Shown here in pieces: positions 5,424 to 7,873 of a DNA stretch of 7,873 nt. The position numbers were made by a program, and so were the translations under genes. The stretch lies in contig JBBDWJ010000060.1 in the NCBI GenBank assembly GCA_040902925.1, forward strand, positions 1 to 7,873, given 5' to 3'. The notes beneath the pieces were generated by a model. That model was not told where the DNA came from, did not search any database, and worked only from the letters and a program-made list of their open reading frames with translations. Numbering within the stretch: position 1 is the first letter of the stretch; each line of letters opens with the position of its first letter. The DNA is from JBBDWJ01 sp040902925 (GTDB lineage Bacteria > Acidobacteriota > Terriglobia > Bryobacterales > UBA6623).

Positions 5424-6395
5424 ATGTGGGAAGGATTTCCACTCATCCCTGAGCAGGCCTCGACGATCGCCGAGGGCGTCGACCTGCTCTATTATTTTCT
5501 TTCCGCGGTCAGCGCCTTCTTTTCGGTGCTGATCTTTGCGGTGATCTTTTATTTCGCGATCCGCTACCGGCGGCGCTCGGAAACCGAGATTCCCAAGCCG
5601 ATCCACGGCTCGACGGCGCTCGAGATCCTCTGGTCAGTGATCCCGTTCTGCATCGTGATGGTGATGTTCGGCTGGGGCGCGAGCTTGTTTTTCAAGAATT
5701 CGCGCGCGCCCGAAGGAGCTATGACGATCAATGTCGTCGGCAAGCAGTGGATGTGGAAATTGCAGCATCCCGAAGGCCAGCGCGAGATCAATGAGCTGCA
5801 CGTTCCCGTCGGACGGGCCGTGCGGCTGGTGATGACGTCCGAGGACGTTATCCACAGTTTTTTTGTGCCGGCGTTTCGCACCAAAATGGACGTGCTGCCG
5901 GGCCGCTACACGACGGCGTGGTTCGAAGCCACAAAGACCGGCGAGTTTCATCTGTTTTGCGCCGAGTACTGCGGCAATGAGCATTCGCGAATGATCGGCA
6001 AGGTGATCGTGATGGAGCCGGTCGCTTACGAGGAGTGGCTGAGCGGCGCGGGGGCGGGCGAATCGATGGCGGCGGTCGGCGAGCGGCTGTTCGCGGAGCT
6101 GCGCTGCGACAGTTGCCATAGCCCGGACGGCAGCGGCCGGGGTCCCTCGCTCGAAGATGTTTTCGGCCACACCGTGGCGCTCGAGTCGGGGCAGCCGGTT
6201 ATCGCCGACGAGGCCTACGTGCGCGAATCGATTCTCAATCCGCGCGCTAAAGTCACGGCCGGCTTTCGCCCGGTGATGCCGACGTTTCAAGGACAGATTA
6301 CCGAGGAGCAGTTGTTGCAACTGATTGCCTATATCCGGTCGCTGAGCCCGGCGGAGGGCGCGGCGGCGAATACCAACAGGAGGCCGGCTGAATGA
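5424..6395 (+). CDS. coxB: Cytochrome c oxidase subunit II with fused C-terminal cytochrome c (caa3 type)
   Basis: Electron-entry subunit of an aa3/caa3 oxidase, 323 residues. There is no cleavable signal: the N-terminus MWEGFPLIPEQAS leads to two transmembrane helices (about 22-46 and 68-90). A periplasmic cupredoxin domain follows, including the aromatic patch KQWMWK (107-112). All CuA ligands are present: His144 (VIHSFFVP), Cys179, Glu181 and Cys183 (CAEYC), His187 and Met190 (HSRM). After a short linker comes a cytochrome c domain with haem site C228-D-S-C231-H232 and likely axial Met285 in RPVMPTF. The fusion means electrons can enter through haem c without a separate soluble cytochrome. 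Start ATG 5424 lacks a recognisable Shine-Dalgarno. The stop overlaps coxA as ATGA. In ACIII clusters this subunit is often called CoxM. Confidence 0.96.
   Translation: MWEGFPLIPEQASTIAEGVDLLYYFLSAVSAFFSVLIFAVIFYFAIRYRRRSETEIPKPIHGSTALEILWSVIPFCIVMVMFGWGASLFFKNSRAPEGAMTINVVGKQWMWKLQHPEGQREINELHVPVGRAVRLVMTSEDVIHSFFVPAFRTKMDVLPGRYTTAWFEATKTGEFHLFCAEYCGNEHSRMIGKVIVMEPVAYEEWLSGAGAGESMAAVGERLFAELRCDSCHSPDGSGRGPSLEDVFGHTVALESGQPVIADEAYVRESILNPRAKVTAGFRPVMPTFQGQITEEQLLQLIAYIRSLSPAEGAAANTNRRPAE
6378..6383 (+). promoter_or_regulatory. Shine-Dalgarno AGGAGG for coxA
   Basis: A full-consensus AGGAGG lies 8 nt before the coxA ATG (6392), inside the last codons of coxB. It is the strongest ribosome-binding site in the window. 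It fixes the coxA start despite a second in-frame ATG four codons later. Confidence 0.8.
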
Positions 6396-7873
6396 GCCTT
6401 TTGATGTCCGCGGCTCCGGTGGCGCAGCCTCCCCGGAATACCTATCTGAGCGAAGGCTACGGCGTGAAGTCGTGGCTGCTGACGCGCGACCACAAACGCA
6501 TTGCGCTGCTGTACCTGGCGTCGATCACGCTGTTTTTCGTGCTCGGCGGGCTGGCGGCGGTGATGATTCGTCTCGAGCTGATCACCCCGCAAGGGGACCT
6601 GATGGAGGCCGAGACCTACAACAAGATGTTCACCATGCACGGCGTGATCATGGTGTTCTTCTTTTTGATTCCATCGATTCCCGCGGTGCTCGGCAATTTT
6701 CTGATACCGATCATGATCGGGGCGCGCGACCTTGCCTTCCCGAAGTTGAATCTGGCGAGCTGGTACATCTACACGATCGCCGGGCTGTTTACGATTTATT
6801 CGCTGGTAGCGGGCGGCGTCGATACCGGCTGGACGTTTTATACCCCCTACAGCAGCAGTTATTCGAACTCGCACGTTGTGGCGATGGCGCTCGGGGTGTT
6901 CATCAGCGGCTTTTCCTCGATCCTGACCGGGCTGAATTTCATCGTCACGATTCACAAGATGCGCGCGCCGGGGCTGACTTGGTTCCGGCTGCCGCTGTTC
7001 ATCTGGGCGCACTACGCCACGAGCATCATCATGATCCTGGGCACGCCGGTCGTAGCGATCGCGATTACGCTGCTCGCCCTGGAGCGCATCTTCCGGCTGC
7101 CGATTTTCGATCCGGCGCTGGGCGGCGATCCGGTGCTCTATCAGCACTTGTTCTGGTTCTATTCACATCCGGCCGTCTACATCATGATTCTGCCGTCGAT
7201 GGGCGTGATCAGCGAGATCATCACCTGCTTCTCGCGCAAGCGCATCTTCGGCTATAGCATGATCGCGTTTTCGAGCCTGGCGATCGCCGTGATCGGTTTC
7301 CTCGTCTGGGGCCATCACATGTTTGTCAGCGGCCAGTCGGTGTACGCCGGCATGGTGTTTTCGGTGCTTAGCTTTTTTGTGGCGATTCCATCGGCGATCA
7401 AGGTGTTCAACTGGACGGCGACTCTCTATAAGGGGTCGATCACCTACGACACGCCAATGCTCTACGCGCTGGGCTTCATCGGCTTGTTCACCATCGGCGG
7501 GCTGACGGGTCTGTTCCTGGCGACGCTGGCGGTTGACGTCCACGTTCACGACACCTATTTCGTCGTGGCGCATTTCCACTACATCATGGTGGGCGGCGCG
7601 CTGATGGGTTATCTCGGCGCGATTCACTTCTGGTGGCCCAAGATCAGCGGCCGGTTGTACCCGGAAGGCTGGGGGCGCTTCTCTGCGCTGATGGTGTTCG
7701 TCGGCTTCAACCTGACGTTCTTCCCGCAGTTTGTGCTGGGCTACCTAGGCATGCCGCGGCGTTATCACGCCTATCCGGAAGAATTTCAGGTGCTCAACGT
7801 GATGTCGTCGGCGGGCGCGTCGATCCTGGGTATCGCCTACGTGATTCCGCTGATCTATCTGATCTGGTCGATG
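6392..7873 (+). CDS. coxA: Cytochrome c oxidase subunit I, A2-type haem-copper oxidase (3' partial)
   Basis: Catalytic, proton-pumping subunit that reduces O2 at haem a3-CuB in the cytoplasmic membrane. The frame is open from ATG 6392 to the window end, 494 codons; the family is usually about 540-570, so the last helix region and tail are missing. Haem a ligands are His83 (TMHGVIM) and His396. The haem a3 ligand is His394 (VVAHFHY). CuB ligands are His259, His308 and His309 (WGHHMF). The cross-linking Tyr263 is in YSHPAVY (257-263). Asp113 (GARDLAFPKLN) matches the D-channel entrance, and Lys337 (IPSAIKVF) matches the K-channel Lys. The usual Glu of HPEVY is Ala261, with Tyr257-Ser258 before His. 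This is the signature of the A2 subfamily (Rhodothermus and Thermus caa3). It follows coxB with a 4-bp ATGA overlap. Confidence 0.96.
   Translation, partial: MSLLMSAAPVAQPPRNTYLSEGYGVKSWLLTRDHKRIALLYLASITLFFVLGGLAAVMIRLELITPQGDLMEAETYNKMFTMHGVIMVFFFLIPSIPAVLGNFLIPIMIGARDLAFPKLNLASWYIYTIAGLFTIYSLVAGGVDTGWTFYTPYSSSYSNSHVVAMALGVFISGFSSILTGLNFIVTIHKMRAPGLTWFRLPLFIWAHYATSIIMILGTPVVAIAITLLALERIFRLPIFDPALGGDPVLYQHLFWFYSHPAVYIMILPSMGVISEIITCFSRKRIFGYSMIAFSSLAIAVIGFLVWGHHMFVSGQSVYAGMVFSVLSFFVAIPSAIKVFNWTATLYKGSITYDTPMLYALGFIGLFTIGGLTGLFLATLAVDVHVHDTYFVVAHFHYIMVGGALMGYLGAIHFWWPKISGRLYPEGWGRFSALMVFVGFNLTFFPQFVLGYLGMPRRYHAYPEEFQVLNVMSSAGASILGIAYVIPLIYLIWSM

Noticed and set aside
6329..7147. Minus-strand ORF (272 codons) opposite coxA
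   Set aside because: coxA is unambiguous on the + strand with all metal ligands. The antisense product is a low-complexity Arg/His/Gln-rich shadow.

Overview
This window is the downstream half of a respiratory-chain gene cluster. It encodes most of an alternative complex III (ACIII, a quinol oxidase unrelated to cytochrome bc1), followed by the copper-insertion factor and first subunits of a caa3-type (A2-subfamily) cytochrome c oxidase. All genes are on the + strand. Order: actC (5' end outside the window), a 368-bp gap holding a nested inverted repeat, actD, actE, actF, a small uncharacterised single-pass membrane protein in the position of actG, a SCO1/SenC copper chaperone, coxB (subunit II with a fused cytochrome c domain) and coxA (subunit I, 3' end outside the window). 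Subunits actA and actB would be expected just upstream, and the rest of coxA plus subunits III/IV just downstream.

Organism: the DNA is GC-rich, with G/C favoured at third codon positions. The arrangement ACIII - SCO - coxB(cyt c) - coxA, together with GC-rich 'CCCGGGGC..GCCCCGGG' intergenic repeats, most resembles Acidobacteriota. That is a judgement from gene order and sequence style, not from a search. Other phyla that carry ACIII next to caa3 oxidases (for example Gemmatimonadota, Planctomycetota, Myxococcota, or Rhodothermota, which includes Rhodothermus) remain possible.

How it works together: ACIII oxidises membrane quinol and passes electrons through haem c subunits such as ActE to the haem c domain on CoxB. 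They then reach CuA and the haem a / haem a3-CuB centre of CoxA, where O2 is reduced. The SCO protein is expected to help metallate CuA. Junctions actD/actE, actE/actF, actF/small ORF and coxB/coxA overlap by 4-11 bp, as expected for translationally coupled operon genes. The gaps actC-actD, small ORF-SCO and SCO-coxB are larger and contain repeats or undefined sequence.

I found no CRISPR array, transposase, tRNA, rRNA or defence system. The parts least explained by known families are the nested inverted repeat between actC and actD, the ORF that bridges it, and the His-rich-tailed small membrane protein downstream of actF.
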